This document shows, piece after piece, positions 47,564 to 58,166 of a stretch of DNA of 64,000 bases. Source of the stretch: Tipula vernalis (taxonomy: Eukaryota; Arthropoda; Insecta; Diptera; Tipulidae); assembly GCA_958295665.1 (NCBI GenBank), contig OY282558.1, positions 139,480,577 to 139,544,576 on the forward strand, written 5' to 3'. Position 1 is the first letter of the stretch. Every line of letters begins with the position of its first letter. The notes under the pieces are model-generated. The model worked only from the letters and a program-made list of their open reading frames with translations. It was not told where the DNA came from and ran no database searches. The translations under genes and the position numbers were made by a program.

Positions 47564-50500
47564 TCATACTATTATCCCATTCATTTTAATAAATTCATAC
47601 ATCTCCTTATACCCATTTGTTCCCATTCGTAATAAATCATTCAAATTCCTTGCACTCATAAGGACATCGAACATTCTTCTACTCTGAGTAAACTTAGGAC
47701 AGTGCAGAATTAAATGTTCAATATCCTCCACAATCAGACATCTTTCACATAAATCATCCTCAATCAAATGACGTTTCTTTAGACTTTCTTTCCAATTTCC
47801 ATGATTCAATCTCACTCGTTCCATCGTTCGTATCATTGCAGTGTTCCCTTTGAGCTCCTTAAAGAAAGGTTTACTCAAAGGAGCTTTGCACCATTCAAAG
47901 TACTTCTTGCCTTTCACACGACTCTTTTCAACAAATTCCCTCTCCCATTTTCTCCACAGATTCACCTGAAATTCACGAAGTACATCTCTTGCATCCATAA
48001 ATTCATATTCAGTTTCTTCCTCAAGCATACAACCCCTTTTCGCAAGCATATCAGCTCTTTCATTACCCTCAATCTGTAGATGCGAAGGTATCCATTGAAT
48101 GATCACCTCGCTCCCACAAGATTGAAGGTATTCATATATCATTTCAACATACACATTGCCTTGAGTACCCCCACCCCTATTAATTAAATCCAATCCGCTC
48201 TGGGAGTCGGAGAATATAACTACTCTCCTCCTCCCTTCTGTCATTGCCAACTTAATTCCTTCCATAATCCCAATCAACTCTGCATTCATTATACAGATGT
48301 TATCATTAATTCTCAGCATTTTCTCTTTTTTCATACTTGGAATAAATATTCCCACACCTACCCGATCCTCATTTACACTAGCATCTGTATACACTTCCAC
48401 ATGTGCAAAAAAATTCAATTGCATTTTTCTAAATTCTCTCTTAACCGATAACTCATTCATCATCGCTTTTGTTGTGTCTCCAAAATTCAAACACACCGTA
48501 AGACCGTTCGGAGGAACTCTCGGACACACTTGTCGGATCTTGGAAAATAAGTGAATATTTTCCAAAATTATCTTCGCCCTTTGTGTCTTCCGGAAAACCG
48601 TTCCTCCTTGCAACCTTACTTTCATCTCATTTACTAACACGTTGTCTTTGGTCAACATTCGCACAGTCTCTCGCACGGTGATCCATTCTCTCTTATAATT
48701 GAGAGGTGAATCACCCAATTCAGACCATAGAGTTTGTATTGGGGTTGAATTAATCGCCCCCAATACCACTCTAGCACATGCATTCTCAACTTTCATTAGC
48801 TTTTCAAACCCGACCTTGGACCCGTCACCATACACGCTTATCCCATATGCAATCTTGGAAGACACTAGCGCCTTTCGCAACATGTCAGTCACACTAGGAT
48901 GAGCTCCCCATTTCGGTTTACTCACCCTTTTGATCACATTCAATCTGCTCTTGCAATTATCGGCCAACTTTTCCATATGTACCTTAAAACTCAATCGCTT
49001 ATCAATCCAGATTCCCAAATACCTAGTCAAAGTCACATATTCAATACTCTCATTATATATTTTCACATCAATTCTTCGTTTTGAACGAAAAGCCATACTG
49101 TAACATTTTCTCGTATTTACACGCAAATTCAATTCAGTTAAACATTGTGTTACCTGATTCACACATTCCTGAGCCCGATTCAGTGCCTCGTCGATGTTTT
49201 TTCCCTTGCCTATCAAGACAAAGTCATCTGCAAATTGCAGAATTACCTTGTCCGCGGAATTAAGTGCATGAATCGAGCTCGTATACAGATTAAAGAGAGT
49301 CGGAGAGATCTTACTCCCTTGTGGAAGGCCGATATTCACGGCTCCCTCCAACCTGTACCCCCTTCCACACAAAACTAACTTACGCTCACTCATAAACTCA
49401 TATACCCACTTACAAATTTTCCAAGGGAAACCCAAGTTTAAAAGAACCTGAGATAGTTTCCCTTGAACCACATAATCATATGCCCTCTCGATATCCAGAA
49501 AAACCGCCACAACATTCTTATTTTCCTTTCGTACTTCCCACACAAACTTTTCCACGCATTCATTAGCAGAGTGATTGCGCCGGAATCCAAAGGTGGTTTC
49601 TGGCAACAAATTACCCTCATTCACGAATTTATCCAATCTTCCTTTCATCATTCCATTCACCATCTTAACAAAAACATTCAACATACATACTCCTCTGAAA
49701 TTTGTTGCCAGATTCCTATCCCTGTCCTTCTTAGGAATTGGAACCACTCTGCTCTCCTTCCATTTTTCCGGTATCTGGATACTCATCCACACCTTATTTA
49801 GAATTTGCAACAACGTTCCCTTTGCCTCAAATTCCAAATCAACAATCATTCTATAACTCACTCTATTAGTTCCAGGGGTAGTGGATTTTGATGATTCCAG
49901 AACCCCACAGAACTCGTCCCATTCAAATTCAACACACATTTCATTTACAGATTCCCTGTTATTTTCAGGTAACACGCATTCATTACTTTCACCTAAATTA
50001 TTCCGTACATCCGTCATCATTTGTAAGAATTGATTTCCATTCTCTCTGTCATCTAAAACGGCATTTCTGCCTTGTGTTTTATGACCTCTCACTCTATTAA
50101 ATTTATCCCATACATCCTTCGTTGTAGTTCTATGTGTCATATGAGACACATACTCCCGCCAACTTTTCCTTTTCGCTCTACGGATAGCTTTTTTTAGTCT
50201 TGCATTCGCCCTTCCATACCTTATCCTACACTGGTGGCATATACACCTATTAAATTCACTCAAGCTTATCCGTTTCCGTTCATACCAATACTGGATTTCA
50301 TTGTTCCACCAACCATGTACCTTAATTTCATTCACTCTTATTTGCGTACTGCACATATCATTCACTCTCTGTATTTCATCCTCAAGTTGGTTGACCTCAT
50401 TTATTTCATTCATCATGAGAATTTCATTCATACATCTGACCCATTTTTTGCTATTTATAATGCTCTTTTGCTCAACGTTTACATTTACACCACCTATACA

Positions 50501-51190
50501 AGCGTGAATCAAATAATGATCACTACCCAAATTCTCATCAGTAACATTCCAAGTGACTTGGGCCGCCAGCCCGCTAGACACTAAGGTAATGTCTATCGCG
50601 CTGGCTATGGCCCCTACATACGCCATCCTTGTTGGTCTTCCATCATTCAGTATTACAAGATCGGAATCCAGAATGAGGTCCGCCAACAAGTTTCCCCATG
50701 CATTATTTCTTTCACACCCCCATACCCCCGAATGTGCATTCATATCACCCCCCACAATTATGTCACTTTTTCCACGCACCCAGTCAAAAAATTTCTTAAT
50801 ATCCCTCAGGCCTTTTTCTCTATCACCCGCAGATTCAATTGTGGTTGCATATACACTTACAATTAACAAATCTCTATCCAGATTCCGAGTTTTGGCAGCG
50901 ACCACTTCAATGTGTTCAAAATCCGGGACCTGCACTGTTTGCAGCGTGATATTGGATCGCGCCAATATCGCTACTCCCCCGTAACCATCGGCCCTCGGTC
51001 TGGATAGAAAATTGTAACCATTCACTCGAAACGTCTTGTTCTCACGTTCCCATGTCTCACTTAATAGCATTACATTCACATAATTATTGGCCAGATAAGT
51101 CCGCATCATATCGCCATTGGCATACATGCTGCGGATGTTAATCTGACCAATACACATACATTCATTGAATCTTACCATTCGCTCCGTCAT
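47564..51190 (-). CDS. LINE ORF2: endonuclease, reverse transcriptase, RNase H, zinc knuckle
   Basis: 1208 residues, uninterrupted. AP-type endonuclease: INIRSM (res ~17), LSETW (~43), GGDMNAH (~147), AIDITLVSS (~196), SDHYLI (~221). Reverse transcriptase: FLDIERAYD (~570), GLPQGSKISPTLFN (~630) and QFADDFVLIG (~655). RNase H: VYTDASVN (~962), NAELIGI (~995), FSDSQSGLD (~1020), NERADMLAKR (~1070). A C-terminal CCHC (CERC-X7-H-X4-C) lies near 1155. It nicks target DNA and copies the RNA in place. The start ATG is 6 bases after the ORF1 stop, suggesting translation by reinitiation. All catalytic residues I can place are present, so it could be active. Confidence 0.95.
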   Translation of the reverse strand: MTERMVRFNECMCIGQINIRSMYANGDMMRTYLANNYVNVMLLSETWERENKTFRVNGYNFLSRPRADGYGGVAILARSNITLQTVQVPDFEHIEVVAAKTRNLDRDLLIVSVYATTIESAGDREKGLRDIKKFFDWVRGKSDIIVGGDMNAHSGVWGCERNNAWGNLLADLILDSDLVILNDGRPTRMAYVGAIASAIDITLVSSGLAAQVTWNVTDENLGSDHYLIHACIGGVNVNVEQKSIINSKKWVRCMNEILMMNEINEVNQLEDEIQRVNDMCSTQIRVNEIKVHGWWNNEIQYWYERKRISLSEFNRCICHQCRIRYGRANARLKKAIRRAKRKSWREYVSHMTHRTTTKDVWDKFNRVRGHKTQGRNAVLDDRENGNQFLQMMTDVRNNLGESNECVLPENNRESVNEMCVEFEWDEFCGVLESSKSTTPGTNRVSYRMIVDLEFEAKGTLLQILNKVWMSIQIPEKWKESRVVPIPKKDRDRNLATNFRGVCMLNVFVKMVNGMMKGRLDKFVNEGNLLPETTFGFRRNHSANECVEKFVWEVRKENKNVVAVFLDIERAYDYVVQGKLSQVLLNLGFPWKICKWVYEFMSERKLVLCGRGYRLEGAVNIGLPQGSKISPTLFNLYTSSIHALNSADKVILQFADDFVLIGKGKNIDEALNRAQECVNQVTQCLTELNLRVNTRKCYSMAFRSKRRIDVKIYNESIEYVTLTRYLGIWIDKRLSFKVHMEKLADNCKSRLNVIKRVSKPKWGAHPSVTDMLRKALVSSKIAYGISVYGDGSKVGFEKLMKVENACARVVLGAINSTPIQTLWSELGDSPLNYKREWITVRETVRMLTKDNVLVNEMKVRLQGGTVFRKTQRAKIILENIHLFSKIRQVCPRVPPNGLTVCLNFGDTTKAMMNELSVKREFRKMQLNFFAHVEVYTDASVNEDRVGVGIFIPSMKKEKMLRINDNICIMNAELIGIMEGIKLAMTEGRRRVVIFSDSQSGLDLINRGGGTQGNVYVEMIYEYLQSCGSEVIIQWIPSHLQIEGNERADMLAKRGCMLEEETEYEFMDARDVLREFQVNLWRKWEREFVEKSRVKGKKYFEWCKAPLSKPFFKELKGNTAMIRTMERVRLNHGNWKESLKKRHLIEDDLCERCLIVEDIEHLILHCPKFTQSRRMFDVLMSARNLNDLLRMGTNGYKEMYEFIKMNGIIV

Positions 51191-51196
51191 GCGGTT

Positions 51197-52540
51197 TTAT
51201 TCATTCATCCTTTCATCCTCTTCTACATCTATTATAATATTGAGCTCGTTTGGACTCAAAAATTTATATTTGTTTTGGGATGCTGCTGCTCTTCCATCTG
51301 TAGTTTTAATTGTTGTTTCCTTTGTTGTTTGTTTTTGTATTTCAGCTGCTGCTGAAAAACTGCTTGTTGTCTCTTGTCTTATTGTTGTTGGATTGATTTC
51401 GTTGTGTTTTGTTTTATTGGTTCCTGTTTGTTGATTCGTGTTGTTATTATTTGTATTATTGTTTATTTTACTTTGATTATTGTTGTTTTGATTTCGATTA
51501 TTGTTGATATCTTTACTTTTGTTGTTATTAGTGTTATTTGTATTAATATTATTATTGTTAATTTGATTATTTTTGTTTGTTTCGTTTGACTTTTGATTTG
51601 TATTTTCGGTATTTGTTAGCTTCGTTTTTAATATGTCACTGAATAGAGGTTTCGTTTGTGCTGCCGTAGATGCTGGTGTTGTGTTTGCGTATTCGCGGTA
51701 ATATATTTCCTTAGCTCTGAAATACGTTATTCTGTCCATAGTTTTTATTTTCATTATTTCCTTTTCCATAATGAAAGTAGGACAGTCCTTATCAAAAGTG
51801 GTGTGTTCATTTTGACAATTGGCACATTTGATGGGTGCACATTCAATCGTCTCATGTCCCTTTGGAATTTGCTTTGCGCATTTGGGACAAACCGGCACTC
51901 GGGTACATTTGATTTTTGTGTGTCCGTATTTCTGGCAATTATGACATCTCATTGGATTTGGGATGTATATCCTTACATTTAATTTTAAAAACCCTGCTTT
52001 GACATCATTTGGTAACTCTGTCGTGTTAAATGTGAGTATATGCAAGGGCGTGTCTTTAAGCTCCCCGTTGATTTTCCTCTTTACCCTCTCGACTTTTGTA
52101 ACCTTCTGACTCTGTAACTCTTTCTGAATTTCATCAGGGTCTACATACATTAGGTCGTGGCTGTATATCACTCCTTTGCTGGTATTCAAAAATTTATGTT
52201 CTTCCACATACACTGGCATCTCTGCGATCTTGGTTGCTTTCATCAAAGCTAAATAACCTTCCTCTTTGCTGGTAAGCACTAGTAGGTCCCCACTACGCAA
52301 TCTTTGTGTTTCCTGTATGTGGCTTGTTACCATTGCTAGCCCTTTTTCGATTAAAAACGGTGAAATGCCTTTAAAACTGTGTTCCCCATCTGTTTTTTTT
52401 ATTACCACATACTTCTGACTGCCTTTGTCATCAAAAAATAATCTCCTTCTTTTTTGGTTGTTTGTATCCGGTAATATAGGATTAGCATGTCCCTTCATTT
52501 TCATTAAGGTGCTAAACCTATTTTTTGTAGGTATCGGCAT
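51197..52540 (-). CDS. LINE ORF1: RNA-binding Gag-like protein
   Basis: 447 residues. Three CCHC-type knuckles lie at about residues 197-258 (CHNCQKYGHTKIKC, CPKCAKQIPKGHETIEC, CANCQNEHTTFDKDC), as in I-element ORF1. The C-terminal third is a low-complexity Asn/Thr/Lys/Gln-rich tail (about res 310-400). It binds element RNA. The ATG at 52540 lies inside a nested hairpin (plus-strand 52530-52560; outer arms GGTAT/ATACC, inner arms CTGCC/GGCAG around TACG). The frame is open. Confidence 0.93.
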   Translation of the reverse strand: MPIPTKNRFSTLMKMKGHANPILPDTNNQKRRRLFFDDKGSQKYVVIKKTDGEHSFKGISPFLIEKGLAMVTSHIQETQRLRSGDLLVLTSKEEGYLALMKATKIAEMPVYVEEHKFLNTSKGVIYSHDLMYVDPDEIQKELQSQKVTKVERVKRKINGELKDTPLHILTFNTTELPNDVKAGFLKLNVRIYIPNPMRCHNCQKYGHTKIKCTRVPVCPKCAKQIPKGHETIECAPIKCANCQNEHTTFDKDCPTFIMEKEIMKIKTMDRITYFRAKEIYYREYANTTPASTAAQTKPLFSDILKTKLTNTENTNQKSNETNKNNQINNNNINTNNTNNNKSKDINNNRNQNNNNQSKINNNTNNNNTNQQTGTNKTKHNEINPTTIRQETTSSFSAAAEIQKQTTKETTIKTTDGRAAASQNKYKFLSPNELNIIIDVEEDERMNE

Positions 52541-52830
52541 CCTGCCCGTAGGCAGATACCGTTAAAGTTTCACGGAAATTTGTGGTTTTTTTTTTTTTGG
52601 TCACTCACTAAATGAAATTTGCACTTTTCCACTCTGTTTGTATTGATTTGTTTGTAATAAAACTGTTTATATGCTTGCTGTATCAGCTTTGTACTCACTT
52701 AAATCACCAATTCAAAACACTAAATTAATTAATTATTACAATAAATATAACTAAAAACAAAAAATTTTGATTTCTAAATTGATGAGCTGTCAAAATTTGT
52801 GTTTCTCGCATGAAATCGCAAACAAGACTG
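52541..52830 (-). other. 5' UTR of the LINE
   Basis: About 290 bases, A/T-rich with a T/A homopolymer near 52586-52599. Begins CAGTCTTGTTTGCG at the TSD border. Probably contains the internal promoter; a downstream promoter element could not be assigned. Confidence 0.6.
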
Positions 52831-53260
52831 TATATCGATGATATTCTGATAAAGGCAAAAATTGAAGAAGACCACGATAAAATATTAAACACGGTTTTAG
52901 ACAGAGCTGGAAAACTGCGTATTCGTTATCCGATATATTTTACTTCTTTGACCTTTAAATGGACCTTATTGTAGATGCATTTTAAGATCAAAGAAGTAAA
53001 ATATATCGGTCACATATTTTCAAAGGATGAAGTTATGCCTGATTTCAAACGTGTCGCAGCAATTGAAAATATAAAAGACCCAACGAATGTGAAAGAACTA
53101 CAAAATATATTAGGTATGGCAAATTAATTGAGAGCTTTTGTGCCAAACATGTCTAATTTAACCGTAAACCTAAGAGAATAATTTTAAAAAGGTAATGAGT
53201 TTAAATGGGAGTAAATAAAACCCGAATCGTTAAAGAAATTGAATATAAAAAAAAAAAAAA
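52831..53260 (+). pseudogene. Ty3/Gypsy reverse transcriptase relic
   Basis: The plus strand reads YIDDILIKAKIEEDHDKILN from the TSD onward. KIKEVKYIGHIFSKDEVMPD follows near 52985, then VKELQNILGMAN near 53090 and AFVPNMSNLTVNLRE near 53140, K02A2.6-like. Upstream codons of the YIDD box lie on the far side of the LINE at 47385-47406. A 22-bp inverted duplication (52930-52951 and 52988-53009) has replaced part of the sequence. Ends in an A-run at 53249. Confidence 0.85.
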
Positions 53261-53394
53261 AACTCCGGGTACTAACCCTGTTAAAGTTAGCCGAAAGATT
53301 CCAGCCGAAAATAAACAATTTGGTGATTGACAGCCAAAAGTAAATAGGATACATGGATTGCAATAAAAACTTTTGTAAATAGTCTTACGTGGAA

Positions 53395-54056
53395 AACTTT
53401 GTTTAACCTAGTCGTGGGAAATATCGGAAAATCAGAAGGATTCACAAAATTGGAATAAAATCAGCATCTAGAGTGTGCATCTGAAGTTGAATCGTTTTTT
53501 TGTGATTTGTCAATAGCTATCGCAGGAAAAAAATTTAGTTCATATTTCCCGTGGGAAATCTCGGAAAATTCAATTTCCCAAAAATCATTAGAAAATTTGG
53601 GTAAAATCAACCTCTAGAGTATTATGTCTGGAGATGGATTGCATCGATTTGATTTGTCGTCAGCTATCGCAGGAAAAAAATTCAGTTCAAGTTTCCCGTG
53701 GGAAATCTAGGAAAATTTGATTGAATTTTTTTCCTGCGGTAGCTACTGACAAATCACATCAATGCAATTCATCTCCAGATATAACACTCTAGAGGCTGAT
53801 TTTATGCATCCATTTCTTACTTTCGGCTGGAAACTTTTTTAAATTTTCCGAGATTTCCCACGAGAAATTTGAACTGTATTTTTTACCTGCGGTAGCTATT
53901 GACAAGTAACATCAATGCCATCTATCTCCAGACAATACACTCTAGAGGATGATTTTATACAAATGTTCTAATGATTTTTGGAAAATCGTATTTTCCGAGA
54001 TTTCCCACGGGAAACTTGAACTGAATTTTTTTCCTGCGATAGCTATTGACAAGTCA
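53395..54056. repeat. Inverted array of ~140-180-bp repeats
   Basis: Units contain TTTCCCGTGGGAAATCTCGG, a CTCTAGAGTG-TGTCTGGAGATG segment and TAGCTATCGCAGGAAAAAAA. Two to three copies run forward (53405-53715) and two run backward (53715-54056). The whole region is therefore a large imperfect palindrome centred near 53715. Non-coding. It borders a truncated pol on its right. Confidence 0.75.
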
Positions 54057-55386
54057 CATTTGTAAAAATTACGAACTTTCGGCCAAGCAAATATGGCCTA
54101 AAATATTTGACGGCCCAATGTATAGCGGTTAATTCTTTTAATGCAGCGTGTTTATATTTTTCTCCTTTTGTAAACGTTTTTGATGCGTAAGCAATGGGTA
54201 AATCATGACCATCTTTAACTGTGATAGTATAGCACCACACGCAATATCAGATGCGTCAGTAGTTAACCGAAATTGTTGCTAAAATTTCGGGTATTGTAGT
54301 AAAGGTGGCTCGATTAGGGATTTTTTTAATCTTTCAAAAGATTCTTGCCATTTCGTGGTCCAATCAAATTTAGTATTTTTATGAAGCAGCTTATTTAATG
54401 GTTCGGCTATTTTGGCAAAATTTTCTACAAATCGACGATAATAATTAGAAAATGCTACAAACCTACGAACTTCATCGGCATTTTGCGGCACCGGGTAAGT
54501 GGTATTTTGATGAATCAGGTAAAATCCCACGATCTGAAATTTTATGTCCCAGGTAAGTGACGCTTGTTTGAAGAAATTTGCACTTTATCTGATTCAACTT
54601 CAAATTAAATTTTCTTAGCCTCTCTAAAACCTTTATTAAATTTGCATTGTGATGTCTGTCAGGAACATCCAAAAACAACTAAATTGTCGACATATAGGAA
54701 TGTAGCTTCAGGTGCCAATCCACTCAGTGATATGGTCATCATTCGCTAAAAACTATTCGGCGATACTTTTAAACCAAAAGGTAAACGCTTGAAATGGTAA
54801 TGGGCCGAATTTGTAGAAAAAGCAGTTAGTTCCCGTGAGTTGGGCTCAATTTCTATTTGATGAAACCCAGCTTTTAAATCTAATATAGAAAAAAACTTTG
54901 CACGCCCCATTTGGTCTAAAATTTCATCAATTCTTGGTAATGGAAACAATTTTTCCTGGGAACTAGTAGAAGAGGTGAATTATATGGTGAATAAGAGTTT
55001 TCTATAATGCCATTTTTAAACATTTCGTTAACTTGTCTATTAATTTCTTGTATATGAGCTTGAGGAATTCGATAATTTTTGACAAAGCTTGGTTCCTTAT
55101 CATTTAATAAAATATTTTGTTCATAAAACCAATTTGTGGTTAACTTCTCACCTTCCAAGTAAAATATATCCGAATATTGTTTTATTTCTAAAATTGTATC
55201 ATTGCCATAGTTTGTGTTTGTATCAAAGTGTAACGAATTTTGTAAAAGATTAAATCGATTTTGTAATGTTTGAACATGTATGTTGTTTGCTTCGTTGGTT
55301 TCGATTGTATAAACATCATACAATCGTAGAGGTGTTATTTGCGGTTTAAATAATTTTACCGGTTTTTCATCCATCGTTGTATTCAA
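54057..55386 (-). pseudogene. Errantivirus-like pol relic: RT and RNase H, truncated
   Basis: On the minus strand: YRIPQAHIQEINRQVNEMFK then YNSPLLLVPRK (about 54990-55090), FPLPRIDEILDQM (about 54945), FSILDLKAGFHQIE (about 54880) and FKRLPFGLKVSPNSF (about 54770). Then come VTYLGHKISDRGI (about 54560), VAFSNYYRRFVENFAKIAEP (about 54430) and AYASKTFTKGEKYKHAALKE (about 54170). This is the Gypsy/17.6-type (insect endogenous retrovirus) order. The polymerase YxDD box region and integrase are missing; the relic ends abruptly at the foldback repeat (54056). Several frameshifts. Confidence 0.85.
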
Positions 55387-55503
55387 AAATTTGCAAAAGG
55401 TACATCATTTACAATTGTATTTATCATAAAAACTCCTGGTTGAACTTCTTCGGATAGTATGACACTTGGTTCATCAAATTGAATGTCTAAACGTCTAATA
55501 ACT

Positions 55504-55881
55504 TCACTTCGTGGGTATCATGATTAAATCCTCTATACGATCATATATTGGAATTAATATTTTATAATTTTTTACTGGGATTTCGAGAATATATGTGGAA
55601 TAGTTTATGTTAGCCTTAAATTTTTTTAAGAAGTCGTTTCCCAATATGCCATCTGTTTCTATTGGAAATTCGTTTGGTACTATTTGAAATTCGTGCTCCA
55701 AAATCAATGCATTTTCTAAGGTTTCAATGCTTCCTGATGTGATACCTTTTATTATACATTTTTCGTCAATAGCTATATCAGAGAATTTTTTAATCAGTGA
55801 CAGTTTTAATATTATTATATTTGGTTTATGATTTAATGGAGCTAATTCAAGTTGAACTTTAATAAAGTCACAACTAGACAA
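55504..55881 (-). pseudogene. Errantivirus-like protease region
   Basis: Minus-strand frame with DGILGNDFLKKFKANINY, the C-terminal hallmark of Gypsy-group protease. The expected D-T/S-G active site is absent: the aligned position reads PNIIILKL. The enzyme is dead even where the frame is open. Confidence 0.75.
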
Positions 55882-55901
55882 ATTGTTGAATGTGTATAAC
55901 G

Positions 55902-56850
55902 TTAAAGTCTTTTGGGTACAGCTCCGAACTGGTCTGATTCCTCTTGTTCCAGTTGAGGGCGGCCTTCGTTTCCCGCGTCATCAGCTACGTCGACCATGCG
56001 TACCGTTGCGTGGTTTAAACTCCGATTTTGGTCGTGGTTCAGGTAATATTGTGGATTAAAATTGGGATTCTGCTGGTAGAACATGCGATTTCTGCCTGCG
56101 GAGCTATAATTTTTATTAGGTTGACTATATTTAACATTGTTTTTTTGAAAATATCCATTTGAATTGGGTTGTTGTTGGTAGTTTAGTTGCCTAGAATTTC
56201 GGTTATTTGGAAATCTAGTTTGGTTTGACCGATTTGGATAAAAATTAGGCGTATATTGAGGAAATTGTTTAGTTTGATTGTTATTAAATAAGAATTATTT
56301 GGTATGTTGTGAGCAGAGTAACGATTAATTGTAGCTTCATGTGACTTTCCTAGTTTCAACTCTGCTTCTAACGCAAATTGGATTGCTTCCAATAGAGATT
56401 TTGGCTCTTTCTATATTAAAGCCTGACGAATTTCTACGCATTTTAATCCTCTCGTAAATACATGAACGGCTGTTCCTTCAACTTCTGATTTAATTGTTTT
56501 GAGTTCCACGTTTTCTTTGAAAAACATTTTTAATTTAATTAAATCGGAACACACATTTTCTAATTTGGTTGCGAAATCTTCTAAGCTCTCTTGTTGATTT
56601 AAATTTTGCAGTTCTTCCATTTTTCTATGTTTTGAGATTTTACTAGCAAATCGATTAAAAATTATTGCTTTAAATTCTTTGAATGTGGTAGGTGTAGCTT
56701 CAATGATATAATATATATTGTAAAGATGTTTTAATGTTTTGATGAATTTGTACTTCAGTTCATCGCTTTGAACATTTGAAGGTATTTGTAAAATTAATTC
56801 ACTAATTTTATTGCAATAATCCGTTAGTTGACGCTCGTATTGATATTAAT
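55902..56850 (-). pseudogene. Errantivirus-like gag relic
   Basis: The minus strand shows ISELILQIPSNVQSDELKYK near 56790 and FKEFKAIIFNRFASKI near 56670. NQQESLEDFATKLENVCSDL follows near 56590 and FTRGLKCVEIRQAL near 56440. An Asn/Gln-rich nucleocapsid-like part lies at 55990-56280, without CCHC knuckles, ending EEESDQFGAVPKRL-like at 55905. Frame changes at about 56410 and 56190. Its upstream side is cut by the MULE-like element at 56862. Confidence 0.7.
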
Positions 56851-57281
56851 AATAATGTTTTAGGCATGTGAAGTTAGCCCAGGATTTTATCCCAGAAAAT
56901 AAAAAAATTTAATCAGGCAATACTAATAAAATTATGCACCATATGCTCATGCGTGAAGTTATCCCAGCCCAGGATTTTATTGTATTTAATAAAAATAAAC
57001 ATAATTTCATTAAAATAAAATCAATGAAAAACAAAGAAAATTGATTATAAAATATTTTAGTTATGCACTTCTAATAAACCAAATTGGTTTAAAAAAAAAT
57101 TCATAATTACCAGTATTAAAAATAAATGACAGTATTTTCATTTTTTATTATGCTGTGCCAAAACTAAAAATCTCTCGGATTGGGGCTATATAGTTTTACA
57201 ATGGGCATACCAGAGGCTAATTAATTCTGTCCTTTTATTTATGTTTGTTTTGGTTATATTTATATATGTCTAATGATGGAT

Positions 57282-58146
57282 TTAATTTTCAATACTTTCA
57301 TATTCTAGCAAATGGGGTATTACTTTAGTAAATTTAGATATCCTATTTTGCATGATTATTTCATTTAAGTCATCATAAACGTCCCAATGTTGATTTTTAT
57401 AGCAATAACATACATAATGAGCACCATTTGATATGTAATTTACAAAGGATTTAATCTTAAATGCCTTGCTAAAAATACTTATTGTCGTAGGAATTTTTGT
57501 GATTTCAATTTGCTTAGTTGGATGTTGTAGTGGTTCAACATAAATAAATATCTTATTACTCGCGAAAATATTTTGAGCGGTTGAATTATTTTTACAAAGA
57601 GAGCAAATGGGGTCATTTTCTTCTAAGCAACTTGCCAAGTTCTCCAATCCCATTTCTTCCAACTTAAATGGATTAACCGGTATATATTTCATAAAATCTA
57701 GTATTGCAAGAATCACAACTTTGAACTTTTTGTATACTACTAAAAGTGTATGAATCAAGAATAAAATTTGATACGGTGGTGATGTTTGAAGAGCAGTCTC
57801 GCTTTAAACCATTTAATTTTGTTAAACAGGAAAATCGAAATTTTGTTGCTGTGTCAATTTGATTAGCTCGCAAAGCTTTAATTAATTTTGAAAAATCGTT
57901 ACATACTGCCCCTTCCTCGAAGTTATTTAAATTTAAAATACAGCATGTAAACGCATCGAAAGCACACGTATAAAAATAATCTTCGCCGGTGACACTTCCA
58001 TTTTGTAAAAATGCCATGGTCGAGCTTTCTTGATTTAAAATTAATTTAGTAGCACGTTTAGTGCAAGGCTCTGTTTCATTTTTATGCGACCTCTTATTTG
58101 AAATAGCCGTTTGTAACAAACTACTCCGTGCTTCAGGTGGTGTCAT
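57282..58146 (-). pseudogene. Ubiquitin-specific-protease-like (C19-type) gene, one frameshift
   Basis: Two overlapping minus-strand frames form one protein of about 285 residues. The first (ATG at 58146) has a nucleophile-type box DYFYTCAFDAFTCCIL (about 57940-57985) and ends after CDSCN (about 57710). A one-base-type shift near 57680 leads to the second, with CSLCKN (about 57600) and NGAHYVCYCYKNQHWDVYDD (about 57370-57430). Cys box, two CxxC pairs in between, and a late His-Tyr-Val plus DD box is the layout of USP deubiquitinases. It is far from canonical USPs and lacks the usual NTCYMN wording. Function is inferred only from this layout. Located wholly inside the MULE-like element, between its inverted repeats. 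Confidence 0.6.
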
Positions 58147-58166
58147 CGTATTTAATGATTTCGTGA

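Larger units (their letters stand above)
47407..52830 (-). mobile_element. Full-length I-type LINE
   Basis: A 5.4-kb non-LTR retrotransposon, 5' end at 52830 and poly(A) tail (T-run at 47407-47436 on the plus strand). It is flanked by a perfect 12-bp target duplication TATATCGATGAT (47395-47406 and 52831-52842). The 5' end begins CAGTC, matching the initiator-type start of I and Jockey elements. It carries intact ORF1 and ORF2 separated by 6 bases. Domain order (EN, RT, RNase H, CCHC) and the three-knuckle ORF1 match the I clade. Intact frames and TSD imply a recent insertion. Confidence 0.95.

Noticed and set aside
47359..47589. Plus-strand 76-codon frame with poly-Phe
   Set aside because: It reads through the LINE poly(A) tail (T-run) and the antisense 3' UTR.
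47801..51434. Many plus-strand frames of 60-116 codons
   Set aside because: Antisense shadows of the two intact LINE ORFs.
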